NCBI GenBank assembly: GCA_001771975.1
Contig: MERE01000101.1
Location: 1 to 40,466 of the forward strand
Length of the DNA: 40,466 nucleotides
Direction of reading: 5' to 3'
From: Betaproteobacteria bacterium RIFCSPLOWO2_02_FULL_68_150
GTDB taxonomy: Bacteria; Pseudomonadota; Gammaproteobacteria; Burkholderiales; SG8-39
Positions within the stretch are counted from its first letter, which is position 1. Every line of letters starts with the position of its first letter. The position numbers and the translations under genes were made by a program. The notes beneath the pieces are model-generated. The model searched no databases. It was not told where the DNA came from and saw only the letters and a program-made list of their open reading frames with translations. Shown here piece after piece: positions 1 through 8,997 of this stretch.

Positions 1-1201
1 CGCATTCGACCCGCAGTCTGAGCGGCGGCTCCACCGCCGGGCCGGGCCTCTGCAGCCGGATCCTGAAGTGTCCGGTGACACGCGGCGCAAACTCCAGCAG
101 CACGCGGCGGATCGCCTCGGGATAGATGTTCACGCCCTTCACGATCAGCATGTCGTCGGTGCGTCCGACGATCTTGAAGCGGATGCCCGGCATGCCGCAC
201 GTGCAGGGCCTGGTCCACACCTGCAGCAAGTCGCCGAGCGCGTAGCGCATGAAGGGGCCGCCCTCCCAGTCGAGGAAGGTAAACACCATCTCGCCGACCG
301 CGCCCTCGGCGATCTCGACCGGCTTGCGCGTCTGCGGGTCGACGAGTTCGAGCAGGCAGTGGTCCTCGGACACGAAGTGCATGCCCTTGTATTCCTCGGG
401 CGGCTCGTCGCAGGAAATGCCGTGGAACGCGTGCCCGCCGCCGGTATGATCGAAGACCTTGGCGCCGAAGCCGTCGGCAAGCTTTCGCCGCACCGCCGGG
501 TTGCCGCCGCCGGGCTCGCCGACGCAGAAGAACCGGCGAAAGCCGAGCTCGCGCGCCGGCTTGCCGGTGTGCTTCGCGCATTCGTCGATCAGGTACTGCC
601 CGAACGAAGGGGTCGCGATGAGCGCATTGGGCCGCGTGAGCGCGCTGAAATCGAGCACGCGTCGCGTGCCGCCCTCGATGCCAACCGGCACCACGCAGGC
701 GCCGAGGTGCTGGATGCCCTGCGAGAGCGGCAGGCCGCCCGTGAACATGGAGAGCGACACCGCCTGGATCATCACCTGCCCCGGACGGATGCCGGCCCGC
801 CAGTATTTTCGGGCGTGCATTTCGTTCACCACGCCTACGTCGTGCGCCGTGACCGTGTAAAGCGTCGGCATGCCGGTGGTGCCGGAGGTCGCGCTCACGC
901 GGACGATCTTCTCCGCAGGGGCGCAGGCAAGCAAAGCGAACGGCGTGCCGTGTTCCGCAAGTGAGCGCTCCTGGATCCTGCGGTGCTCGTCCTTGTCCAT
1001 CAACGGCACCCGGGCAAAGTCCTCGAAGCTGCGGATGTCGGCAGGCGCAATGCCGGCGACATCCATCCTTTCGCGATAATACGGCGAGCCGGCGTAGTTG
1101 TAGGCAACCTGGCGCTTCAGCCGCTCGAGCTGCAGCGCGTGCAGCTCGTCCCGCGACATGCGCTCGATACGCTCGTTCCAGAGGAGCCGCTCAGTCGCCA
1201 T
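1..1201 (-). CDS. Phenylacetate-CoA ligase-like (PaaK-type) adenylate-forming enzyme, 3' end beyond window
   Basis: Manual minus-strand reading from ATG at 1201: MATERLLWNERIERMSRDELHALQLERLKRQVAYNYAGSPYYRERMD...SATSGTTGMPTLYTVTAHD...GRTDDMLIVKGVNIYPEAIRRVLLEFAP; adenylation motif SGTTGMPT and PaaK-like C-terminus. Open to the window edge. The N-terminus may be frameshifted (see findings). Confidence 0.85.
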   Translation of the reverse strand, partial: MATERLLWNERIERMSRDELHALQLERLKRQVAYNYAGSPYYRERMDVAGIAPADIRSFEDFARVPLMDKDEHRRIQERSLAEHGTPFALLACAPAEKIVRVSATSGTTGMPTLYTVTAHDVGVVNEMHARKYWRAGIRPGQVMIQAVSLSMFTGGLPLSQGIQHLGACVVPVGIEGGTRRVLDFSALTRPNALIATPSFGQYLIDECAKHTGKPARELGFRRFFCVGEPGGGNPAVRRKLADGFGAKVFDHTGGGHAFHGISCDEPPEEYKGMHFVSEDHCLLELVDPQTRKPVEIAEGAVGEMVFTFLDWEGGPFMRYALGDLLQVWTRPCTCGMPGIRFKIVGRTDDMLIVKGVNIYPEAIRRVLLEFAPRVTGHFRIRLQRPGPAVEPPLRLRVEC

Positions 1202-1273
1202 GGACCGGCTGGCGGAATTCGGCACGCGGATCGGAATACGCCTCGGTGCTGACGGGATCGTTCCGGGGCCGCA

Positions 1274-3022
1274 TCATGCTTTCGCCTTTCGGATCGCCTC
1301 GGTCGCGTCTTTTTGCAAAACGAGAGAATCCGGATCGATCGCGACCCCGTAATCGCGGCGCGCGGCTTCGGCGCTGATCACACCGTTGCGCACGTCTTCG
1401 AGCACGCGATCGATCGGTCGCTCAAACGGCTCGCCGTAGCCGCCACCGCCGCCGGCAAGCTGTCTGAACACCGTACCGGCCGGAATGCCGCGCACGATCT
1501 CCTTGGTCTTCACCGGGCGCTCCTTCCCGTCAGGGAACTTCAGCGTGATCGCGTTCTTCCAGCCGGGCTTGCCGCCGAAAAAACCGAAAGCCCGCGCCTC
1601 TTCCTCGACGCCGTCGCCGAACGCCACGCCGGTGGCGTCCTCGCCGCGCATGACGAACTCGGTCTCCACGCCCAACCCGCCCCGCCAGCGCCCCGCGCCG
1701 GCAGAGTCGGTGAGGTACTCGTGCTTGATGAGGAAATGTGGATCGTGGATCTCGAACATCTCGTAGTCCTGCGCGAGAATCCCGCCCGCGCAGTTGATGA
1801 GGCCGATGTGGTCGTAGCCATCGGCCATCCAGGTACCGCCCGAGCCGCCCTTCAGGGAGAGGAAGAGAATGTCGACATACGGTGCGTTGTGGCGCGGGTC
1901 GTGTCCCGAGACCGCGAAGCCGAGAAAGCGGTTCCAGCCGGCGGTCACCATCTTCGGCAGCGCCAGGGAAAAGGCCCGGAAGATCGCGTCCGAGGTCGGC
2001 CCGGTGATCGAGTTGCCGAATGTCGTCGCCGCCGGAAAGCGGGCGTTCAGGAACGAGCCCTCGGGGTTCACGATGCGGATCGGCCGCAGGATCCCGGCGT
2101 TGTGCGGGATGTCGGGCTTGATCAGCATGAGGAACGTGAGCAGCAGCGCCGACGCAGTCGCCGAGTACGGCGCGTTGACGAAGCCCGGCGTCTGCGCCGA
2201 GGAACCGGAAAAGTCGAAGGTGACCGCCTCGCCCCTGATGGTCACCGCAAGGTTGATCTTCATCTTCGTGCCGTCGGTCACGCCGTCGTAAAACGCCCAC
2301 GACTCGCCGCGGTAAAGGCCATCCGGTATGGCCTGGATTTCCTTGCGCACCATCTTTTCCGCGCTGTCGAAAAGATGCCCGATCAACCCCGCCAGCTTGC
2401 GTTCGCCGAAGCGCGCAATGAGCTGCTTGAAGCCGCGCTCGCCTACCGTGCAGCCCCCGATCTGCGCCTTGATGTCCTCCTCGACGATCCGCAGCCGGAT
2501 GTTGGCGAAGATGAGGTTCCAGACATCCCGCCGCAGCTTGCCGCGTTCGTGGATCTTGACCGCCGGAATGCGCAGCGCCTCCTGCCAGACTTCGCGCGCC
2601 TCCGGGTTGTACCCGCCGCGCACCGCGCCGCCGATGTCCGCCTGGTGGCCCTTGCACGCGGCCCATGCGACCAGTTTCCTGCCGTGGAAGATCGGCTTGA
2701 ACACGGCGACGTCGTTGTTCTGGTTGCCGCCGCTGAAGACGTCGTTGTGCAGGATGACGTCGCCGGGATGAATGTCGTCGCCGAAAAAGCGCAGCACGTT
2801 CTCGCACGCCGGCTGCAGCGCGAACGCGAGCACCGGGATGTACTCGGTCTGCTCGAGCATCTGGCCCTTCGCGTCGTACAGGCCGGTGACGAAGTCGCGC
2901 GCCTCGTTCAGGATGGGCGAGCGCGTCGTACGCAGGAGCGTGAGCCCCATTTCCTCGGTGATCGACTTCAGCCGCCGCTGCAGCACCGAGACCTGGATCG
3001 GATCCGGTTTTGTCTTCTTCAT
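1274..3022 (-). CDS. Hydantoinase B/oxoprolinase family protein (HyuB-type)
   Basis: MKKTKPDPIQVSVLQRRLKSITEEMGLTLLRTTRSPILNEARDFVTGLYDAKGQMLEQTEYIPVLAFALQP...; typical HyuB N-terminus. Start chosen inside the longer 1274..4081 ORF; 4-nt ATGA overlap with the upstream hyuA-type stop. Confidence 0.9.
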   Translation of the reverse strand: MKKTKPDPIQVSVLQRRLKSITEEMGLTLLRTTRSPILNEARDFVTGLYDAKGQMLEQTEYIPVLAFALQPACENVLRFFGDDIHPGDVILHNDVFSGGNQNNDVAVFKPIFHGRKLVAWAACKGHQADIGGAVRGGYNPEAREVWQEALRIPAVKIHERGKLRRDVWNLIFANIRLRIVEEDIKAQIGGCTVGERGFKQLIARFGERKLAGLIGHLFDSAEKMVRKEIQAIPDGLYRGESWAFYDGVTDGTKMKINLAVTIRGEAVTFDFSGSSAQTPGFVNAPYSATASALLLTFLMLIKPDIPHNAGILRPIRIVNPEGSFLNARFPAATTFGNSITGPTSDAIFRAFSLALPKMVTAGWNRFLGFAVSGHDPRHNAPYVDILFLSLKGGSGGTWMADGYDHIGLINCAGGILAQDYEMFEIHDPHFLIKHEYLTDSAGAGRWRGGLGVETEFVMRGEDATGVAFGDGVEEEARAFGFFGGKPGWKNAITLKFPDGKERPVKTKEIVRGIPAGTVFRQLAGGGGGYGEPFERPIDRVLEDVRNGVISAEAARRDYGVAIDPDSLVLQKDATEAIRKAKA

Positions 3023-5091
3023 GTCGTCAGAATGCAGTTGCCGAGCGCATCGTACTCGGCCCGGTATCCCGTGGGCACGACAATGCTCGTGTTTACGCTC
3101 TCGAGAATGGCGGGGCCCGCGAGACGGTTGCCATGGCCGAGCCGGTCGCCATCGTAGACCGGCACCTTGCCGAACTTCCGATCGCCGGGCAGGTAGGCGA
3201 GGCGCGTGCCCTTCAAGGCGTGGCGCGGGCTTGCGCTCGCGCGCGCCCGGCGCTCGAGCCTCGGTTTGGCCGTGAGGCCGATTGCGCCGAGCCGCAGGTT
3301 GAGGAGCTCCACGGTGGTGCCCTCCTCGCGCAGCGAATAGCCGTAGAGCCGGTCGTGCTGCTCGTGAAAGCGCCGGCGGACCGCATTCCAGTCGGACTTG
3401 CGAACGGCCTGCTCCGGCACCTCGACGTTCACCTCGTGGTACTGGCCGAGATAGCGCAGGTCCATGCTGCATCGAAGGCGCTGGCGCCGGAGCGCAATTC
3501 CCTCCCCTTTCAGCGTGACGCGCGCCTCGGCCTGCATCTCGCGCAGGAGTTCGTGGATCCGCCCGCTGTCGCCGCCGCCGGCTGGCAAGGCGCCGGCGCA
3601 ACTCCGGACGTAGTCGTGCTTGAGGTCCGTGCGCAGCATTCCCGAGGCGCAGAAAATCGAGGATTCGCGCGGCATCAGGATGCGCCGGATGCCGAGCTCG
3701 GCGGCTATCGCGGCGCCGTGTATGGGACCGGCGCCGCCCGCGCAGATCAGCGGGAACTCGCGCGGGTCGTACCCTTTCTGCACCGAGATCTCGCGGATGG
3801 CGGAAGCCATGTTCACGTTGATGACGTGATACATGCCATGCGCGGCTTCGACGATATCCATGCCGAGCGGCTTCGCGATGCGGTCCCGGATGGCGCGCTC
3901 GGCGGCGCGCACGTCGAGCCGGATGCGTCCGCCGGCGAAAAACTCCGCGCAGAGGTAACCGAGCACCAGATTCGCATCCGTGCACGTGGGCTCCACCCCC
4001 CCGCGGCCGTAGCACGCCGGTCCGGGATCCGCTCCCGCGCTCTGCGGACCCATGTGCAGCAGACCGCCGTCGTCGATCCACGCGATCGAGCCACCGCCGG
4101 CGCCGACCGTGTTGATTTCCATCGAGGGCAGCGCAAGCGCGTAACGATTGACCGTGCCCGAGGTCGTGACCGCGGGCGCGCCATTCCTCACCAGGGCGGC
4201 GTCGAAGCTGGTGCCCCCCATGTCCACCGTGATGAAGCTCCGCTCGCGCTGCGCCGCCATGCAGGCGAGCCCCGCCGCCGGCGCAGCCGCCGGCCCGGAG
4301 AGCAGCGTCATCGCGGCCAGCCGCGCCACAGCCTGCGGCGAGGCAACGCCGCCGTTGGACTGCATGATGAGAAGCGTGCCACGGTAGCGCAACTCGTCCA
4401 GTTTGCGCGTGAGGCTGCGCAGGTAGCGCGACAGAATCGGCCCGACCCCCGCGTTCAGCACGGTGGTGCTGGTGCGCTCGTAGAAACGCACCTGGGGCAG
4501 GACCTCCGAGGACACCGAAACATAAACCTCCGGCAGCGCCTCGCGCACCAGCCGCGCCGCTTCGGCTTCGTTCCTGCGGTTCGCATGCGAGTGCAGAAAG
4601 CAGATGGCGACGGCTTCGACACCGCCGCTGCGGAAGCGCTCGATCGCCGCGGCGACGTCGGCGGCGGCGAGCGGCGCGACGATCGCGCCCCCGGCGTCCA
4701 CCCGCTCAGTCACCGGGAGACGCAGGTAGCGCGGGACGATGGGCGCGGGCGGGTGATAGCGGTTGTCGTACATCTCCTCGCGCACGCCCCGGCGCATCTG
4801 CAGGGCGTCGCGAAACCCGCGCGTGGTGAGCAGTCCCGTGCGCGCCGCATTTCCGGTGAGCACGGCATTGGTGGTGACCGTCGTGCCGTGCACGATGCGC
4901 TCGATCTCGCGAACGAAGCGCTCGAACGGAATCGACTGCCGCTGCGCGAGCGCGGCGAGCCCCGCCATGACGGCATTCGACGGATCGGCCGGGGTGGACA
5001 GCTCCTTGTGCACCGATGTGCGGCCGCCCCGTGCCATGAGCAGGAAATCGGTGAACGTGCCGCCGACGTCGATGCCGATCTTGAATCCCAT
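3019..5091 (-). CDS. Hydantoinase A/oxoprolinase family protein (HyuA-type)
   Basis: MGFKIGIDVGGTFTDFLLMARGG... (DVGGTFTD motif), HGTTVTTNAVL, GGTSFDAALV, GPACYGRGG, CAGGAGPIHG. Confidence 0.92.
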   Translation of the reverse strand: MGFKIGIDVGGTFTDFLLMARGGRTSVHKELSTPADPSNAVMAGLAALAQRQSIPFERFVREIERIVHGTTVTTNAVLTGNAARTGLLTTRGFRDALQMRRGVREEMYDNRYHPPAPIVPRYLRLPVTERVDAGGAIVAPLAAADVAAAIERFRSGGVEAVAICFLHSHANRRNEAEAARLVREALPEVYVSVSSEVLPQVRFYERTSTTVLNAGVGPILSRYLRSLTRKLDELRYRGTLLIMQSNGGVASPQAVARLAAMTLLSGPAAAPAAGLACMAAQRERSFITVDMGGTSFDAALVRNGAPAVTTSGTVNRYALALPSMEINTVGAGGGSIAWIDDGGLLHMGPQSAGADPGPACYGRGGVEPTCTDANLVLGYLCAEFFAGGRIRLDVRAAERAIRDRIAKPLGMDIVEAAHGMYHVINVNMASAIREISVQKGYDPREFPLICAGGAGPIHGAAIAAELGIRRILMPRESSIFCASGMLRTDLKHDYVRSCAGALPAGGGDSGRIHELLREMQAEARVTLKGEGIALRRQRLRCSMDLRYLGQYHEVNVEVPEQAVRKSDWNAVRRRFHEQHDRLYGYSLREEGTTVELLNLRLGAIGLTAKPRLERRARASASPRHALKGTRLAYLPGDRKFGKVPVYDGDRLGHGNRLAGPAILESVNTSIVVPTGYRAEYDALGNCILTT

Positions 5092-5098
5092 GCTGTGA

Positions 5099-6289
5099 CT
5101 ACCGCGACCAACGCACCGGCAGATTGATCACCGTAAGAACGGTGAGCATGAGCGCCACCACGACCGAGTAGAAAACCGCCGACGCGCGTCCCTCGTCGAG
5201 CAGCCAGCCGAAAAACACCGGCGTGACCATCGAGCCGACGTCGAGCCCGGAGTAGACGAAGCCGTAAACCTTGCCGGTCGCCCCCGGCGGCGTGGTCGTG
5301 CGCACGATCAGGTCGCGCGAAGGGTTGGTGATGCCGCTCGCAAAACCCGTAGCCGCCAGCAGCGGCGCGAGCATCGCCGCCGGCAGCCACGCGGCGGCGA
5401 GCACGAACATGAATGCCGCGCTCACCAGCATGCCGCTCACCGCCACCCGATCGTGGCGCTGAAAGCGCGCCGCGATGAAGCCGCCGGTGAAAATGCCGGC
5501 CGCGGCACCAAGGAGGTATGCGGTGAGCGCGGCCGAAGCGAGGGCTGCGCTCGCCCCGTAGAGCGCGATCAGGGTCGCGACCCCGAAGGTCTGGATGGCG
5601 ATGAAGCCGACCGCGATGAAGAGAAAGTAGCCGAAGCACATCAGCACCGGGGTCGACATCAGTACCTGCACGTCGGCGGCCAGCCCGCCAGCGCCGCGGC
5701 GCGCGTCGGCGGGCTCCACGTAGAGCGCGGCGCGCTGCGTGATGACGAACGCGGTCACCACCGCGCCGAGCGCTGCCGCGGCAAGGAGCGCACTGCGCCA
5801 ACCGAATGCGCTCGCCATGCCGGCGCTGAACCCGGGCGCCGCTGCATAACCGAGAAAGCCCGCGATGCCATGCCAGCTGAAAGCGTAACCGAGGCGGCCC
5901 GGATCGACGCGTGCATTCAGGATCGCGAAATCCGATGGATGAAAAACACTGTTGCCCAGTCCGCCGATGAGCGCCGCAGCCAGCAGCGCTTCGTAATCGC
6001 GCGCCAGCCCGGCGAGCAGCGCGCCCGCGACGCAGAGCGCCAGGCCGCCGAACAAGACACGGCGCGCACCGAAGCGGTCCACGGCAAACCCGGCCAGCGT
6101 CTGGCAGACCCCGGACACGACGTAGTAGAGCGCGATGGTCGCGCCGAGCGCGGCATAGGACACGCCCAGATCTTCGCGGATGAGCGGAAACAGCACCGCG
6201 GTCGCGATCTGGTAGAAGTGCGACAGGCCGTGTGCCAGCGCCACCAGCCCGATCACCCGGGCATCCCGCCGCAGGGCGTGCGCCGTCAT
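5099..6289 (-). CDS. MFS transporter
   Basis: 396 aa multi-TM protein, VIGLVALAHGLSHFYQIATAVLFPLIREDLGVSYAALGATIALYYVVSGVCQTLAGFAVDRFGARRVL; typical MFS A-loop. Confidence 0.9.
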   Translation of the reverse strand: MTAHALRRDARVIGLVALAHGLSHFYQIATAVLFPLIREDLGVSYAALGATIALYYVVSGVCQTLAGFAVDRFGARRVLFGGLALCVAGALLAGLARDYEALLAAALIGGLGNSVFHPSDFAILNARVDPGRLGYAFSWHGIAGFLGYAAAPGFSAGMASAFGWRSALLAAAALGAVVTAFVITQRAALYVEPADARRGAGGLAADVQVLMSTPVLMCFGYFLFIAVGFIAIQTFGVATLIALYGASAALASAALTAYLLGAAAGIFTGGFIAARFQRHDRVAVSGMLVSAAFMFVLAAAWLPAAMLAPLLAATGFASGITNPSRDLIVRTTTPPGATGKVYGFVYSGLDVGSMVTPVFFGWLLDEGRASAVFYSVVVALMLTVLTVINLPVRWSR

Positions 6290-6290
6290 T

Positions 6291-7046
6291 TCAGCCGAGC
6301 GAGCCGATGAAGCGCGTCAGGGCGGCGAGCACCGCCTCGGGTTGGTCGCGCTGCGGCGAATGGCCGCAGCGCGGCAGCTCGAGCAGCTCGCAGCGGGACG
6401 GCACCTGGCGCTGGATCGCCTCCAGCTGGGCCATCGTGCCGTACTCGTCGTCCGCGCCCTGGATCGCGAGCACCGGCGCGCGAATCCGCGGCAGGCATTC
6501 CTCGATGTTCCAGCGCCGGAACTCGGGATCGAGCCAGACGTCGTTCCACAGGTAGAAGGTCTTCGCCGGGTCGCGATGGTACTTTCCCAGCCGTTCGCGG
6601 ATGTCGCTCGATTCGAAGGTGTGTTTTGCCCGGACGATGCTGCGAATGCAGATATCCTCGACGAACACGTGCGGCGCCAGCAAAGCGAGGCCGCGTACCG
6701 GATGGCCCGCGCCGGCATGAATCAGCGCGATCGAAGCGCCGTCCGAATGCCCGACCAGGACCGGCGCCTCGATGCCGAGCGCGGCCAGCACCTGCGGCAG
6801 CGACTCGAGCGCCTCGTCGTGCATGAAGCGCACGCCGAGGCGCGGCTCGGCGAGCACATCCGAGAAGCCATAGCCGTAGCGGTTGTACACGAGCGCGCGG
6901 CAGCCGCTCGCCTGCGCTGCGCGCGCGGGAAAGTCGCGCCACTGCCGGATCGAGCCGAGCCCTTCGTGCAGGAAGACCAGCGCCGGCTCCGCGCCCTCGA
7001 TCCATTCGTACTCGAGCGACCGGCGGGCGGCAGTGAGAAAAGGCAT
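6291..7046 (-). CDS. Alpha/beta hydrolase
   Basis: 251 aa, LVFLHEGLGSIRQW, nucleophile elbow VGHSDGASIAL, C-terminal GHSPQRDQPEAVL. Confidence 0.9.
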   Translation of the reverse strand: MPFLTAARRSLEYEWIEGAEPALVFLHEGLGSIRQWRDFPARAAQASGCRALVYNRYGYGFSDVLAEPRLGVRFMHDEALESLPQVLAALGIEAPVLVGHSDGASIALIHAGAGHPVRGLALLAPHVFVEDICIRSIVRAKHTFESSDIRERLGKYHRDPAKTFYLWNDVWLDPEFRRWNIEECLPRIRAPVLAIQGADDEYGTMAQLEAIQRQVPSRCELLELPRCGHSPQRDQPEAVLAALTRFIGSLG

Positions 7047-7082
7047 CGGCGCAGGTTAGCACGCAGGTGATAATCGCCCGCG

Positions 7083-7976
7083 ATGCGTTTCACCGCGTAC
7101 CTCGTCCTGCTCGCCACGCTGGTCCTCTGGTCGGGGAACTGGGTCGTGGCGCGCGCGGTGCGCGACGATATCTCGCCGGGGATTGCCACCGCGGGCCGGC
7201 TGGTGATCGTGATCGCGCTCCTGGCGCCGTTTTGCTGGCGCGGCTTGCGCGAACCGCTCGGCAGCTTCACGCGCCGCGACTGGCAGGTGCTCGCCGCGCT
7301 CGGCTTCACCGGCGGCGGCCTGCACCTCGCCTGCCAATGGCTCGGCCTGCACTACACCACCGCGACCAGCGCCGTGCTCTACCTCTCTACGGCGCCCGTG
7401 TTCATTCTCCTGCTGGCGCGGCCGCTGCTGGGAGAACGCATCGCGTCGCGGCAATGGCTCGGGGTACTGATCTCGTTCGTCGGCGTCGCGGTCATCGGCA
7501 TGCAGGGCGAACTGGTCACGCCTTCCTTCAACCGCGGCGACCTGCTCGCGCTCCTCTCGATGGCGATGTGGGGCTCGTACACGGTGGTGCTGCGCCTGAG
7601 GCGCGACGCACTCGACACGCCGCAGTACCTCACGCTGCTGTGCGCGGCGGGCCTCGTTTTCATGCTTCCCTGGATCGCCTGGGAATTCGCCGGCAGCGCG
7701 AAACTTGCCCTGACCCCGATGGGTGCGCTCGGCGTGCTCTATTCCGCCATCGGTTCGCTGCTGCTCGCCTACGCCGGCTGGAGTTACGTCGTGACGCGGC
7801 TGGGCGCGGCGCGGGCCGGCGCCACGATGCATCTGATGCCCGCGATCGGGGTCGGGCTCGCGGCGCTGTTTCTCGGCGAAACTCCGCGCTGGTACCACTT
7901 CGCCGGCATTGCGTTGATCCTCACCGGCGTAGGGTTGTCCACCTTCAAAGCCTCACGGGCTTCCAGTAGCCGGTGA
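7083..7976 (+). CDS. DMT superfamily (EamA) transporter
   Basis: 297 aa; LVLWSGNWVVARAVRDDISPGIATAGRL and a second EamA repeat ending LGETPRWYHFAGIALILTGVGLS. Confidence 0.9.
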   Translation: MRFTAYLVLLATLVLWSGNWVVARAVRDDISPGIATAGRLVIVIALLAPFCWRGLREPLGSFTRRDWQVLAALGFTGGGLHLACQWLGLHYTTATSAVLYLSTAPVFILLLARPLLGERIASRQWLGVLISFVGVAVIGMQGELVTPSFNRGDLLALLSMAMWGSYTVVLRLRRDALDTPQYLTLLCAAGLVFMLPWIAWEFAGSAKLALTPMGALGVLYSAIGSLLLAYAGWSYVVTRLGAARAGATMHLMPAIGVGLAALFLGETPRWYHFAGIALILTGVGLSTFKASRASSSR

Positions 7977-8997
7977 GTTCGAGGTACCCGCGCCCGGCTT
8001 CGCGGCCGCGCTGCAGTGCGCGCACTGCGCCTTCCCAGTAGATCGTGCCGGTGCTGGCGCGCGCGTCGAGTTCCTGATCGTCCATGAGCGGCGCGAGTTC
8101 CCAACTCTCGCTCCCCGCGGTCACGCGCATCGCCACCGGATATTCGACCCCGGTGCGCGGCGAGCGCCAGCGGCGCCGGGGTTCGAATGCGATTTCGCCC
8201 GGTGCGAAGACGCGCCGATGCCCTTGCGCACCGAGCAAGGTGCCGCCGGCGTAATGCGCCGCGCCCTGCCGGTCGCGCATGCGAAACGCCATCAGCGCGC
8301 CGCCATCGGCGAGTTCGATTCCGACCCAGTCCCAGCCCGCGGCCTCCGGCGCCATCAGGGTGCTCGACCATTCGTGGTCGAGCCAAGCGCTGCCCGACAC
8401 CGGCTCGCTGCCGTTGCCGCGGTCCACGGCGCCGCGCGCGGCGAGCCGCGGTCGGCTGTAGTAGTAGCTTGCTTCGCCGGCGCGCCGGCCCTTGCGGCTG
8501 TATCCTGCCTCGCCTTGTTCGAGCGGCGGGTCGCTCGCCTCGAGCTCCAGTTCGAGCGAAAAATCCCGCGCCGCAAGGCGCGTGCGATAACGCCCGCCCT
8601 CCAGCGCCAGGCGCCAGTCGTCGAGCCACACCGCGGTGGTCTCCTCGCTCGCGCCCGCGAGTCCGAGCGCTACGCGCGCTGCGCGCTGGTCGTGGCGCAG
8701 GCGCCCGAACACCGGGTCGGCCAGCGCCGCGTGCGCGAGGAGGATCTGCCGCGGCGCTTGGCGGCTCGGATTGGCACTGTCGAACGGCGGCCGGGCGCGG
8801 AAGAAGGTCACCTGGAAGCCGAGTGGCTCGCTGCGCGCGGTATGCAACCAGCCCGTCAGGTACCACCACTCGCTGCGGTATTCGGGATGCGCGCCGTGAT
8901 CGCGCGGAAAGCTCAGGCCGCGCCGCGGCTCGACCGCCGGGTAGCGCACCTCGAGCGTCATCGCCCCGATCGCGGCAAGGAACTCGCGGCGCCTCAC
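7945..8997 (-). CDS. AttH/CrtC-like lipocalin-fold (carotenoid 1,2-hydratase-like) protein
   Basis: 350 aa: FPRDHGAHPEYRSEWWYLTGWLHT...LGFQVTFFRARP...AWLDHEWSSTLMAPEAAGWDWVGIELADGGALMAFRMR...YLELTGYWKPVRL; characteristic SEWWYxTG and DHEWS motifs. Confidence 0.88.
   Translation of the reverse strand: MRRREFLAAIGAMTLEVRYPAVEPRRGLSFPRDHGAHPEYRSEWWYLTGWLHTARSEPLGFQVTFFRARPPFDSANPSRQAPRQILLAHAALADPVFGRLRHDQRAARVALGLAGASEETTAVWLDDWRLALEGGRYRTRLAARDFSLELELEASDPPLEQGEAGYSRKGRRAGEASYYYSRPRLAARGAVDRGNGSEPVSGSAWLDHEWSSTLMAPEAAGWDWVGIELADGGALMAFRMRDRQGAAHYAGGTLLGAQGHRRVFAPGEIAFEPRRRWRSPRTGVEYPVAMRVTAGSESWELAPLMDDQELDARASTGTIYWEGAVRALQRGREAGRGYLELTGYWKPVRL

Noticed and set aside
1313-5127. Long plus-strand ORFs (614 aa at 1313..3157; 705 aa at 3010..5127)
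   Set aside because: Antisense shadows of HyuB/HyuA; no recognisable domain and composition skewed to R/A/H/V.
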